The position numbers and the translations under genes were made by a program. A stretch of DNA of 18,622 bases, from assembly GCA_900553895.1 (NCBI GenBank), contig USFB01000035.1, forward strand, positions 1-18,622. Direction: 5' to 3'. Of the stretch, positions 7,571 through 14,175 are shown piece after piece (the stretch's first letter is position 1; each line of letters starts with the position of its first letter). Source of the stretch: an uncultured bacterium (lineage in GTDB: Bacteria; Cyanobacteriota; Vampirovibrionia; Gastranaerophilales; Gastranaerophilaceae). The notes below the pieces were generated by a model. It was not told where the DNA came from. It worked only from the letters and a program-made list of their open reading frames with translations, and searched no databases.

Positions 7571-8413
7571 TTATTGCAAAGCTTCCAATGCTGCAATTTT
7601 CATTAATTTAATATCAGGATTTTTATTTGTCCAAATCTGAATTGCACGTTCTGCCTGATAAATTAACATATCTAAGCCACCAATAGTTTTTAAGCCTCTT
7701 TTTTGTGCCTCTTGTATTAAAACTGTTTTAACAGGATTATAAACAATATCATAAATAACGGTATCGAGATTCAGTTTGTCTAAGTCCACTCTTTCCAGTG
7801 GCATTTGATCAGCCATGAATCCTTTCATGCCAATCGGTGTTGCATTTACTACGATTGCAGAAGCGGTCAAACTTCTTATATTTTGAATTTGATATACGTT
7901 GAAATTAATCTCTGGAAATTTAGCTCTAACGTATTCTAGTGTTTGCCTTGAATTAATTATATTTCTCGTATAAAAGTCTATATTTTTAATTCCTCTTTCT
8001 ACAAGTCCGACAACAGCTGCTCTTGAAGCACCACCTGTACCAAGAATACTTGCAGTTTTACCGTTCAAGTCGATATTTTCAGGTATAGCTTTTTTGAAAC
8101 CGTAAATATCAGTGTTAAATCCGTAAAATGATTTATCTTTACCAACCTTTACCGTATTAACGCAACCTGCAATATTTGCATAATCATCAATATCATCCAA
8201 AAATAGTGACATAGGAACTTTTAGTGGAATTGTTACATTAAACCCATCGTAACCGTTAGATTTTATAAACTTAATTCTGCTTATTAAATCTTCCGGTGGA
8301 GTTTCCATAACATCATAAGAACCCTCTAATCCGATGCTCGCAAGTCCAGCTTTGTGTATAACAGCAGAAATTGAATGTCCTAAAGGATAACCTATAATTC
8401 CCAGTTTTACCAT
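7571..8413 (-). CDS. aroE: Shikimate 5-dehydrogenase
   Basis: Catalyses NADPH-dependent reduction of 3-dehydroshikimate to shikimate in aromatic amino acid synthesis; cytosolic, 280 aa. From the chosen ATG (8413) the N-terminus reads MVKLGIIGYPLGHSISAVIH. Catalytic Lys65 (NVTIPLK) and Asp102 (NTDIYG) then fall at the same numbers as in E. coli AroE, which supports this start over a TTG ten codons upstream. GAGG lies 5 nt before the ATG. The nucleotide-binding loop GTGGASR is at 125-131 and the C-terminal GGLDMLIYQA is typical. It lies in the hotdog-rluB-coaE-aroE-ATP-grasp run, but it also has a possible promoter in the 63-nt gap after coaE. Confidence 0.95.
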   Translation of the reverse strand: MVKLGIIGYPLGHSISAVIHKAGLASIGLEGSYDVMETPPEDLISRIKFIKSNGYDGFNVTIPLKVPMSLFLDDIDDYANIAGCVNTVKVGKDKSFYGFNTDIYGFKKAIPENIDLNGKTASILGTGGASRAAVVGLVERGIKNIDFYTRNIINSRQTLEYVRAKFPEINFNVYQIQNIRSLTASAIVVNATPIGMKGFMADQMPLERVDLDKLNLDTVIYDIVYNPVKTVLIQEAQKRGLKTIGGLDMLIYQAERAIQIWTNKNPDIKLMKIAALEALQ

Positions 8414-8442
8414 AACAACCTCATTATTAATTCCGTTAATCA

Positions 8443-8472
8443 ATTATACACGAGAAAATGCAATAAGTGCAA
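8443..8472 (-). promoter_or_regulatory. Possible internal promoter for aroE
   Basis: On the minus strand a perfect TATAAT (8448-8443) is preceded by a weak TTGCAC (8472-8467) at 18-bp spacing. It lies in the 63-nt gap after coaE and would give a leader of about 23 nt containing the GAGG site. Confidence 0.45.
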
Positions 8473-8476
8473 GTGT

Positions 8477-8995
8477 TTATAATGTTTTGAAATAAGTTAT
8501 AACATTTTCAACCTGCACAGATAATTCTTCTTTAGAAGAATTATTGTGAATGACAAAATCAGATTTCTTTATTTTCTCATCTTGCGGTAACTGTGAATTC
8601 ATTCTCTTTAAAGCTTGTTTTTTTGTAAAATTATTACGTTTCATCAAGCGTTTAAGTCTAAGTTCGTCATCGCATTGTACAAAAATTATTTTATCAAATA
8701 ATTTATCAAACCCTGTTTCAAATAAGAGTGGAATTGAAACAAAAACACATTTGTCTTTGCTTTCACTAAAGATTTTTAATATTTCATCCTTAACTTTCGG
8801 ATGAATGTATTCTTCAAGCTTTTTCCTTGCAATAGGGTCTGAGAAAACTTTTTCACCTAAAGCACGTCTATCTACATTTCCTAAAAACTTATGTGCAATT
8901 TTATCTGCGTCATAAACAGGAAAATATTGAGCGATAATTTTTTCAACTTCAGATTTTCCGGCTGCAATATTACCTGTTATTGCTATTTTTAGCAT
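8477..8995 (-). CDS. coaE: Dephospho-CoA kinase
   Basis: Phosphorylates the ribose 3'-OH of dephospho-CoA in the last step of coenzyme A synthesis. The P-loop is GNIAAGKS (8-15); other family marks are YDADKIAH, LEEYIHPKV, FVSIPLLFETG and LKRLMKRNN. At 172 aa it is shorter than the usual ~200: the segment between DADKIAHKFL and the GNVDRRALG motif is nearly absent, as if about 25 residues of the lid/CoA region had been trimmed. The start at 8995 gives MLKIAITGNIAAGKS; an alternative TTG seven codons upstream adds nothing conserved. It overlaps the end of rluB by 26 bp, with its AGAGGG site inside that gene, which implies translational coupling. Confidence 0.92.
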   Translation of the reverse strand: MLKIAITGNIAAGKSEVEKIIAQYFPVYDADKIAHKFLGNVDRRALGEKVFSDPIARKKLEEYIHPKVKDEILKIFSESKDKCVFVSIPLLFETGFDKLFDKIIFVQCDDELRLKRLMKRNNFTKKQALKRMNSQLPQDEKIKKSDFVIHNNSSKEELSVQVENVITYFKTL

Positions 8996-9731
8996 ATTCC
9001 CTCTTAATTTTGGCAATATATGTTTTTAATTCTTTAACTTGCTTTGGCTTAATAGGTTTAACTTGACCTTTTTTCAAACCTTCTATCGTTAATGTTGCAT
9101 GTTGAATCCTTTTTAGGCTTTCAACTTCGTAGCCCAATTTCGCAAACATTTTACGTATTTGTCTATTGATACCTTGATATAAAACAACTTGAATCATTGA
9201 AGATTTATTCTTTAATTCAATCGGCAAAGTTTCTGCGTAAGCCATTTTCTTTTCGCCGGAATCTGTTTCAATTTCAATTCCATTAAACATTTTTTCGGCG
9301 TCTTCTGTTGTAAATTTGCCATTTATAGATACAATATAAACTTTAGGTACTTTAATTGACGGATGGGTCATTTCGTTAATAAATTCACCATCATTCGTCA
9401 AAATAATAAGTCCGGTTGATTCTTTATCCAATCTTCCTACAGGTTTTAGATGCTTTAATTCAGGCGGAATTACATCGTATATTGTTTTTCTACCCTTTTC
9501 GTCTTCTGATGTCGTAATATAACCCGCAGGCTTATAAAACTTGTAATACTCCAATTTTTGTGGTTTCACAAGTTTGTTATCTATATAAACACGGTCTTTT
9601 TCTCGAACGTAAAACCCAAGTTCTTCTATTGGTCTATCGTTTACCCTAACACGACCTTCAAGAATCAATTCGTCGGCTTTTCTTCTTGAACAAAAACCGG
9701 TTGATGCGATATATTTGTTTAATCTAGGCAT
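8970..9731 (-). CDS. rluB: Pseudouridine synthase, RsuA/RluB family
   Basis: Converts specific rRNA uridines to pseudouridine; 253 aa from the chosen start. An S4 RNA-binding domain occupies about 1-60 (MPRLNKYIASTGFCSRRKAD, EGRVRVN). The catalytic domain follows with GRLDKESTGLIILTNDG (catalytic Asp102), and the C-terminal QGINRQIRKMFAKLGYEV is characteristic. The ATG at 9731 was chosen because the S4 domain begins there and GAAGG lies 5 nt upstream; a frame extending to 9806 merely reads through the hotdog gene. It starts 1 nt after the hotdog stop (TAG-T-ATG) and overlaps coaE by 26 bp. RluB is the likely subtype; RluE, RluF or RsuA cannot be excluded. Confidence 0.92.
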   Translation of the reverse strand: MPRLNKYIASTGFCSRRKADELILEGRVRVNDRPIEELGFYVREKDRVYIDNKLVKPQKLEYYKFYKPAGYITTSEDEKGRKTIYDVIPPELKHLKPVGRLDKESTGLIILTNDGEFINEMTHPSIKVPKVYIVSINGKFTTEDAEKMFNGIEIETDSGEKKMAYAETLPIELKNKSSMIQVVLYQGINRQIRKMFAKLGYEVESLKRIQHATLTIEGLKKGQVKPIKPKQVKELKTYIAKIKREYAKNSNNR

Positions 9732-9732
9732 A

Positions 9733-10134
9733 CTAACCTTCTTTAAAAGCGTTTGTAATTGCTTCCGGCAATTTTCTGTAAATTGAGCCGTCGTTATGAA
9801 TTGCAACTACCTCAAATTCTGCTTTAATAAACAATTTGTTATCCGCTTTGTTACGAATTGTTTGTTCAAAAGTAACTCTAATAGGTGACATTTCTTTGAT
9901 AGAAGTTTCTACGACTACAATGTCATTCAAACGAGCAGATGCTTTGTAGCGAACATTCATATTTGTTACAGGCATAGCAATATCTTGCTTTTCTAAATCA
10001 ATAAGATTTAATCCTGCATCTTCGCATAATTCAACTCTACCTTTTTCCATCCATCTAAGGTAAGTACCGTGCCAAACAACACCATAAGCGTCGGTGTCTG
10101 CGTAATAAACTTTTTCTTCTAATATATTTTTCAT
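9733..10134 (-). CDS. Hotdog-fold acyl-CoA thioesterase, YbgC/FadM type
   Basis: A 4-hydroxybenzoyl-CoA-thioesterase-like hotdog protein of 133 aa, predicted to hydrolyse acyl-CoA or acyl-ACP thioesters. The active-site region YYADTDAYGVVWHGTYLRWME (10-30) carries the family Asp (DTDAYGVV) and the WH-x-x-YLRW helix; FEQTIRN is also typical. It is the first gene of a five-gene minus-strand operon. No Shine-Dalgarno sequence precedes the ATG; instead a TAGAAT -10 box ends 6 nt before it, so the mRNA may be leaderless. In proteobacteria ybgC belongs to the tol-pal cluster, but no tol/pal genes occur here. Substrate unknown. Confidence 0.88.
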   Translation of the reverse strand: MKNILEEKVYYADTDAYGVVWHGTYLRWMEKGRVELCEDAGLNLIDLEKQDIAMPVTNMNVRYKASARLNDIVVVETSIKEMSPIRVTFEQTIRNKADNKLFIKAEFEVVAIHNDGSIYRKLPEAITNAFKEG

Positions 10135-10169
10135 ACAACAATTCTATCATGATATAATTTGTTTGTACA
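10134..10169 (-). promoter_or_regulatory. Operon promoter directly abutting the hotdog gene start (leaderless candidate)
   Basis: On the minus strand TGTACA (10169-10164), a 17-bp spacer, TAGAAT (10146-10141), then 6 nt to the ATG at 10134. The predicted transcription start coincides with the start codon. It overlaps the opposite-strand promoter of the glyoxalase-family gene, so the two may compete. Confidence 0.55.
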
Positions 10170-10184
10170 TTATTAAATAAGGAG
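10150..10184 (+). promoter_or_regulatory. Extended -10 promoter and ribosome-binding site of the glyoxalase-family gene
   Basis: TGATATAAT (10150-10158) is a perfect extended -10 element. AAGGAG (10179-10184) lies 5 nt before the ATG at 10190. A recognisable -35 is not needed with an extended -10. Confidence 0.7.
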
Positions 10185-10189
10185 TAGCT

Positions 10190-10573
10190 ATGAAATTTCT
10201 ACACACAATGATTAGAGTTAAAGATATTGAAAAATCTTTAGCATTTTATACAGACGTACTTAATATGAAACTTGATCACAAGAAAAGATTAGAAGATTGT
10301 TGGTTGTATTTTCTAACAGATGAAGAAAATACATGCCAGATTGAACTAACTTACAATGACGAAACACCTGAAGGCGGATATGAATTAGGCAGCGGTTTTG
10401 GTCATTTTGCGTTCTCAGTTGACTCTTTGGATGAATTTACTGATAAAATTAGCAAATTAGGTTATTCTTATCTTTATCCGCCATTTGATTTGAACGGTAA
10501 AGGCTCTAAAATTGCTTTTATCAATGATCCTGACGGATATGAAATTGAACTTATTGAAAAAGTTAATTGGTAG
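10190..10573 (+). CDS. gloA: Glyoxalase I-like VOC-superfamily protein
   Basis: Related to lactoylglutathione lyase, which isomerises the methylglyoxal-thiol hemithioacetal; 127 aa, close to the bacterial GloA length. It shows paired VOC modules: MKFLHTMIRVKDIEKSLAFYTDVL at the start, and GFGHFAFSVDSLDEF then FINDPDGYEIELIE in the second half. The four metal ligands expected for GloA are all present: His5, Glu52, His72 and Glu120. The start is supported by AAGGAG 5 nt upstream. It is alone on the plus strand, divergent from the hotdog operon. The physiological thiol cannot be inferred. Confidence 0.85.
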   Translation: MKFLHTMIRVKDIEKSLAFYTDVLNMKLDHKKRLEDCWLYFLTDEENTCQIELTYNDETPEGGYELGSGFGHFAFSVDSLDEFTDKISKLGYSYLYPPFDLNGKGSKIAFINDPDGYEIELIEKVNW

Positions 10574-10587
10574 TGAACAAGGTTTAT

Positions 10588-10615
10588 GGTGGGAAAAGCT
10601 TAAGCGGTTCCCACC
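10588..10615 (+). other. Hairpin downstream of the glyoxalase-family gene
   Basis: A perfect 8-bp stem GGTGGGAA / TTCCCACC, with further GC pairs at the base of the loop around TTAA, starts 14 nt after the stop codon. No T-run follows (GTATCAATAAAA), so it is not a standard intrinsic terminator. It may act as a Rho-assisted stop, a pause site or a 3' stabiliser. The rest of 10616-10732 is very AT-rich leader sequence for the next small gene. Confidence 0.55.
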
Positions 10616-10732
10616 GTATCAATAAAAGATCTTGGTAACATTTCTTAATAAACCTCATCAAAAAAGTCAATTTTTCTATTTTTTTTTACTTTATATATAT
10701 GTAAGGTTAGAAATAAAATTTTTGGAGGTTTT

Positions 10733-10885
10733 ATGAACATTGCGATTAGAAAATTGGCTATGTTAGAAAAGAGCATTATTGAAAGAGAAGAAGCTGCAAA
10801 AATAGATGGTTATGCAACATCTCCTATTGATCCTATTTTTAAAGAAAAAATTACCAGATTAATGGATAAAGTTAGGGTTCTTTGA
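10733..10885 (+). CDS. Small unknown protein, 50 aa
   Basis: An open frame with ATG at 10733 and TGA at 10883-10885. A strong GGAGG (10724-10728) lies 4 nt before the ATG, which argues for a real gene. The product begins MNIAIRKLAMLEKSIIE, is highly charged and has no membrane segment. Residues 1-25 look like an amphipathic helix, followed by a short loop (GYATSPIDP) and a second helix (IFKEKITRLMDKVRVL). I do not recognise a family. The last 14 bp overlap the end of the convergent ABC exporter gene (stop at 10872), so each mRNA would be antisense to the other's 3' end. Confidence 0.6.
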   Translation: MNIAIRKLAMLEKSIIEREEAAKIDGYATSPIDPIFKEKITRLMDKVRVL

Positions 10886-12608
10886 ATGAAGCTAGTTTAA
10901 CAAGTTCTTTAAAATCATTATTTTTATTAATTAAATCGTTAAACTCTGAGATATCTGCTATCTCGGAGTTTTTCATAAATATAATTTTATCTGCAGATTT
11001 AATTGTAGAAAGTCTGTGTGCAATTGCTAAAATTGTTTTTTCACCACGCAAATTTAACAGGACAGTGCATAGTTCATCTTCGGTTTTTAAATCCAAAGAT
11101 GAAGTTGCTTCATCCAAAATCAATATATCAGGATTGGAATACAAAGCTCTAGCGATTGCTAATCGTTGTTTTTGCCCCTGTGAAAAACCCGTTGTATCCA
11201 CAAATGGGTTTGCATAAATTCCATCAGTATAATTTTGATTTATAAATTCATAAAGCTGTGCTTTTTTTAGTGCATCAATAATTTTGCTATCGTCAATTTC
11301 CGAAGAACCAAATGCGACGTTTTCTCTAATCGTTGCATTAATTAATGAGATTTCTTGTGGAATGTAACCAATCTTAAGTGGTAGATTTTGTTTCTTTTCA
11401 TCAACAAGGATTTCACCGTTTGTAGGTGTTAGTAAGCCTGAAATTATATCAATTAGAGTTGTTTTACCTGAGCCAGATAAACCTGCAATGCCAATAAATT
11501 CTCCTTTTTTTATATCAAGGTTTATATTTTTTAAAACCGGTTGATTTTCTCTGTAACAGAAGTTTATGTTTTTTAGCTCTATTTTGTTATTAAAATTAGC
11601 ATATGCTGTAGTCTTTATTTTCTCAATAGTATTTAATTTTAAAGAGTCACACCAATCTAACAATTGTTTGACATTCGCTGAAACAGCATTGATTCCGTTC
11701 AAATTTGTTTGAATTCGCGAAATTGTCGGTGCCAGTCTAAAAATAGCTGATACTATAATGGCAAAAGAGGCAATTAACTTGTTTGGTTCACTGTAATTTT
11801 GCAATGATATAATTGCTAATAAAATAAATAGCAATAAAATAATAAAAGGTTCTGTTACATAAGGTGGAATTGTATTAACAAATGAGGTTTTCGCGCAAAT
11901 CTTATAAAAATCTGTAATCGCGTTTTTATAGTTATCAAAAAAGAATAACTCATTATGAGAAGCTTTTATACCTTTAATATTTAACAAAATTTCATTACCT
12001 CTCTCGTTATAATTTCTTGAAGCTTCATTAGATTTTTTAGAAATTTCATTGATAAGAGGTTTAAAGCATTTATTCTGTATAAAAATTAGCAAAAAAGCAA
12101 AAAACAAAGTTATTGCCATTGCAATCGGAAACTTTATTACAAGCAAAGCTGATATAAGCGCGAAAATAAAAAAGTTTACGCTCAAATTTTGTAATCTTAA
12201 AATAAAATTATTTATTGTATGTGGGATTAAAAACCCTAAAATATTTCTTTTATCCGCTAGTGAAATTTTTGATGAATTTTGAAAAGTAGAACCTAAAAAA
12301 TAATTTATAAATTTTAAATTTACTTCTTTTTCTACATCCTTTGTGAATTTGGCTTGTAAGTATGAATAAAAAATCATGACAGCATTTTTAAATATAAACA
12401 AAATCACAATGCAAAAGCCAATAATAAAAGGAGAGTGCCAAAAATCAGTTTGTTTATTAGTTAGAATCTTTAATACAAAAGGATAAGTTAATGCCACGCC
12501 TAAAAGTTCTAACATTCCAACGATAAACGATAGTATTGAATATTTATAAAAAGTCTTTTTATTTTTATCAAAGTAAAAAAAGAACTTTGTGCAGTATTCC
12601 TTAATCAT
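10872..12608 (-). CDS. ABC exporter half-transporter (ABCB/MsbA-PglK-like), permease fused to ATPase
   Basis: A membrane domain with about six helices (about 22-47, 60-83, 140-160, 162-180, 250-270, 276-295) is followed by an ATPase domain from about 340; 578 aa, the usual length for an exporter half. Walker A is GLSGSGKT (376-383), the Q-loop IGYIPQ ends at Gln418, Walker B is ILILDE (495-500) and the switch is His531. The signature is FSQGQ (475-479) rather than LSGGQ. RLAPTISRI (291-299) recalls flippases of the PglK group, so a lipid-linked oligosaccharide or lipid substrate is possible but unproven. It is a single minus-strand gene with no Shine-Dalgarno sequence; a TTGATT-17-TAGTAT promoter ends 7 nt before the ATG. 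No terminator is visible downstream. Confidence 0.9.
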   Translation of the reverse strand: MIKEYCTKFFFYFDKNKKTFYKYSILSFIVGMLELLGVALTYPFVLKILTNKQTDFWHSPFIIGFCIVILFIFKNAVMIFYSYLQAKFTKDVEKEVNLKFINYFLGSTFQNSSKISLADKRNILGFLIPHTINNFILRLQNLSVNFFIFALISALLVIKFPIAMAITLFFAFLLIFIQNKCFKPLINEISKKSNEASRNYNERGNEILLNIKGIKASHNELFFFDNYKNAITDFYKICAKTSFVNTIPPYVTEPFIILLLFILLAIISLQNYSEPNKLIASFAIIVSAIFRLAPTISRIQTNLNGINAVSANVKQLLDWCDSLKLNTIEKIKTTAYANFNNKIELKNINFCYRENQPVLKNINLDIKKGEFIGIAGLSGSGKTTLIDIISGLLTPTNGEILVDEKKQNLPLKIGYIPQEISLINATIRENVAFGSSEIDDSKIIDALKKAQLYEFINQNYTDGIYANPFVDTTGFSQGQKQRLAIARALYSNPDILILDEATSSLDLKTEDELCTVLLNLRGEKTILAIAHRLSTIKSADKIIFMKNSEIADISEFNDLINKNNDFKELVKLASFKEP

Positions 12609-12615
12609 AATCTTT

Positions 12616-12644
12616 ATACTACATTAAATATGCTTATCAATCAA
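12616..12644 (-). promoter_or_regulatory. ABC exporter promoter (leaderless candidate)
   Basis: On the minus strand TTGATT (12644-12639), a 17-bp spacer, TAGTAT (12621-12616), then 7 nt to the ATG at 12608. Both boxes match consensus at 4 of 6 positions, so this is moderate. Confidence 0.45.
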
Positions 12645-12673
12645 AGAATTTATGGTTATGATATTATATTCAA

Positions 12674-12691
12674 TATAATTATAGTGAAAGG
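12674..12691 (+). promoter_or_regulatory. ispF -10 box and ribosome-binding site
   Basis: A perfect TATAAT (12674-12679) is followed by GAAAGG (12686-12691), 7 nt before the ATG at 12699. The predicted leader is only about 13 nt. No good -35 box is seen. Confidence 0.55.
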
Positions 12692-12698
12692 CTTTGAT

Positions 12699-13190
12699 AT
12701 GGCAAGACAAAAGTTTAGAATCGGCATTGGTTATGATATTCATAAATTAGTTGAAAATAGAGATTTGATTATAGGTGGAGTAAAAATTCCATTTGAAAAA
12801 GGACTTTTAGGACATTCAGATGCTGATGTTTTAACCCATGCAATAATTGATGCTTTGTTGGGTGCTCTTGCTATGAGTGATATCGGTACGCTTTTCCCAG
12901 ATACGGATAATAAATTCAAAGATGCAGATAGTATTGAATTGCTAAAATGTGTTTTTCACAAAGTTCAAGAACAAGGTTATTATATAAATAATTTAGATGC
13001 AAATATTATTGCCCAAGCTCCAAAAATGATGCCTCATATTCCAAATATAAAAATAGTATTAGCAAAAAATTTGAATATGGAATTAGAAGATATTTCTATA
13101 AAAGCCAAAACAAAAGAAGGTTTGGATGCTGTTGGTGAAAAATTGGCAATCGAAGCGCAAGCTGTTGTTATGCTTGAAAAACTCAATTAG
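12699..13190 (+). CDS. ispF: 2-C-methyl-D-erythritol 2,4-cyclodiphosphate synthase
   Basis: The MEP-pathway enzyme that cyclises CDP-methylerythritol phosphate, releasing CMP, for isoprenoid precursor synthesis; 163 aa, standard length. The zinc ligands are visible: Asp13 and His15 (GIGYDIHKL) and His47 (GHSDADVLTHAIIDALLGA). DIGTLFPDTD (61-70) and the C-terminal GEKLAIEAQAVVML are diagnostic. The start at 12699 (MARQKFRIGIGYDIH) was chosen over an ATG 23 codons upstream because GAAAGG lies 7 nt before it, the promoter would fall inside the longer version, and the family begins here. It is transcribed alone, divergent from the ABC exporter and convergent with the LuxR-type gene (15-nt gap, no terminator). 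Confidence 0.96.
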   Translation: MARQKFRIGIGYDIHKLVENRDLIIGGVKIPFEKGLLGHSDADVLTHAIIDALLGALAMSDIGTLFPDTDNKFKDADSIELLKCVFHKVQEQGYYINNLDANIIAQAPKMMPHIPNIKIVLAKNLNMELEDISIKAKTKEGLDAVGEKLAIEAQAVVMLEKLN

Positions 13191-13205
13191 CTATAAGTTT
13201 AATGC

Positions 13206-13436
13206 TTAAGCTATAATTTCATCAACATCTACAAGATTATTCATAACTGCGAATATTGCAGCCTGTACTTTGCTGTGCACTCCAAATTTCCTGTAAATAC
13301 TTTCTACATGTGCTTTTATTGTATGGACTGATACAGAAAGCATTTTTGCTATTTGGGTGTTACTGTGTCCTTTAAGAAGTAGATTAAGCACCTCTTCTTC
13401 TCTTTGTGTAAGTTTAATTTTTCGTGTTTTATTCAT
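13206..13436 (-). CDS. Stand-alone LuxR/GerE-type helix-turn-helix regulator
   Basis: A 76-aa protein that is almost entirely a LuxR-type DNA-binding domain: LTQREEEVLNLLLKGHSNTQIAKMLSVSVHTIKAHVESIYRKFGVHSKVQAAIFAV. No receiver or ligand-binding domain is present, as in small GerE-like regulators. I place the start at the ATG at 13436 (MNKTRKIKLTQREE), because a TATTAT -10 box lies exactly 7 nt upstream. A GTG at 13475 would add 13 residues, but those are AT-driven, unconserved in character and would contain the promoter. It follows upp on the same strand after a ~50-90 nt gap. Targets unknown. Confidence 0.82.
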   Translation of the reverse strand: MNKTRKIKLTQREEEVLNLLLKGHSNTQIAKMLSVSVHTIKAHVESIYRKFGVHSKVQAAIFAVMNNLVDVDEIIA

Positions 13437-13443
13437 ATTATTA

Positions 13444-13472
13444 ATGATAATACTTTTTGAAAAAAACGCTTT
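13444..13472 (-). promoter_or_regulatory. Promoter of the LuxR-type gene (leaderless candidate)
   Basis: On the minus strand GTGAAA, a 17-bp spacer and TATTAT (about 13449-13444), then the 7 nt CATTAAT and the ATG at 13436. No Shine-Dalgarno sequence is present. Confidence 0.42.
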
Positions 13473-13524
13473 CACATATTTTCCAATTAGTAAAATATTA
13501 ACAATTCTTTACAATAATTTGAAT

Positions 13525-14175
13525 TTATGTATTGAAAATTCTATCTCCTGCATCGCCCATGCCGGGAACGATATAACCTCTTTCGTTTAAATGATCATCT
13601 ACAGCGGCAACAATTAAGGTAATATTTGGAAAATTCTTAAATACAGCCTCAATACCTACTGGTGATGATATCATACACACACAGCAAATATTTTCTTGCG
13701 GAATACCTTTTTCAACATATAGACGTATAGCTTCAATCAAAGAATTACCGGTTGCAAGCATTGGGTCTGTTATATAAACATAGTAATTATCTGGGTTATC
13801 AACAGGCATCGGAACCTTGTTATAATACCAAACGGGTTTAAGAGTTTTTTCATCTCTATACATGCCAATATGGCGAATAGTCGCCTGTGGTAGAATATCA
13901 ACGGCTTCATCCGTAAAAATCAAGCCTGCTCTTAAAATCGGTGAAATAATAATTGTGATATCAGGATTAATTGTTTTAGTTACAAACTTTGTAAGCGGTG
14001 TTTCAATTGCCACATCTTTTTGAGGCAAATTCTTTGTCGCTTCGTATAAAAGAATTCTTGTAAGTTTTCTTGCCGCAAGTCTAACTCCTTGTGTATCTGT
14101 GTTTTTGTCACGCATTGTACATAAACTTTGATTCACAATCGGATTTGATATTATTTTTAAGTTATTATTTTCCAT
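13525..14175 (-). CDS. upp: Uracil phosphoribosyltransferase
   Basis: Salvages uracil to UMP using PRPP; 216 aa, a normal length. The PRPP-binding loop is at 132-145 (YVYITDPMLATGNS), and the C-terminal uracil-binding flap is ERGYIVPGMGDAGDRIFNT. ISPILRAGLIF (77-87) and PVWYYNKVP are also typical. Its ATG lies inside the end of mlaD (11-nt overlap), with GGAG 9 nt upstream, so translation is probably coupled to mlaD. The pairing with a lipid-transfer protein has no evident metabolic logic. Confidence 0.96.
   Translation of the reverse strand: MENNNLKIISNPIVNQSLCTMRDKNTDTQGVRLAARKLTRILLYEATKNLPQKDVAIETPLTKFVTKTINPDITIIISPILRAGLIFTDEAVDILPQATIRHIGMYRDEKTLKPVWYYNKVPMPVDNPDNYYVYITDPMLATGNSLIEAIRLYVEKGIPQENICCVCMISSPVGIEAVFKNFPNITLIVAAVDDHLNERGYIVPGMGDAGDRIFNT

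Noticed and set aside
9731..9806. Longer N-terminus for the pseudouridine synthase
   Set aside because: The extra 25 residues are the hotdog coding region read in another frame; the S4 domain and a ribosome-binding site fix the start at 9731.
13436..13475. GTG start extending the LuxR-type protein by 13 residues
   Set aside because: No ribosome-binding site precedes it, the added residues are AT-driven, and the extension would cover the -10 box that lies 7 nt before the ATG at 13436.
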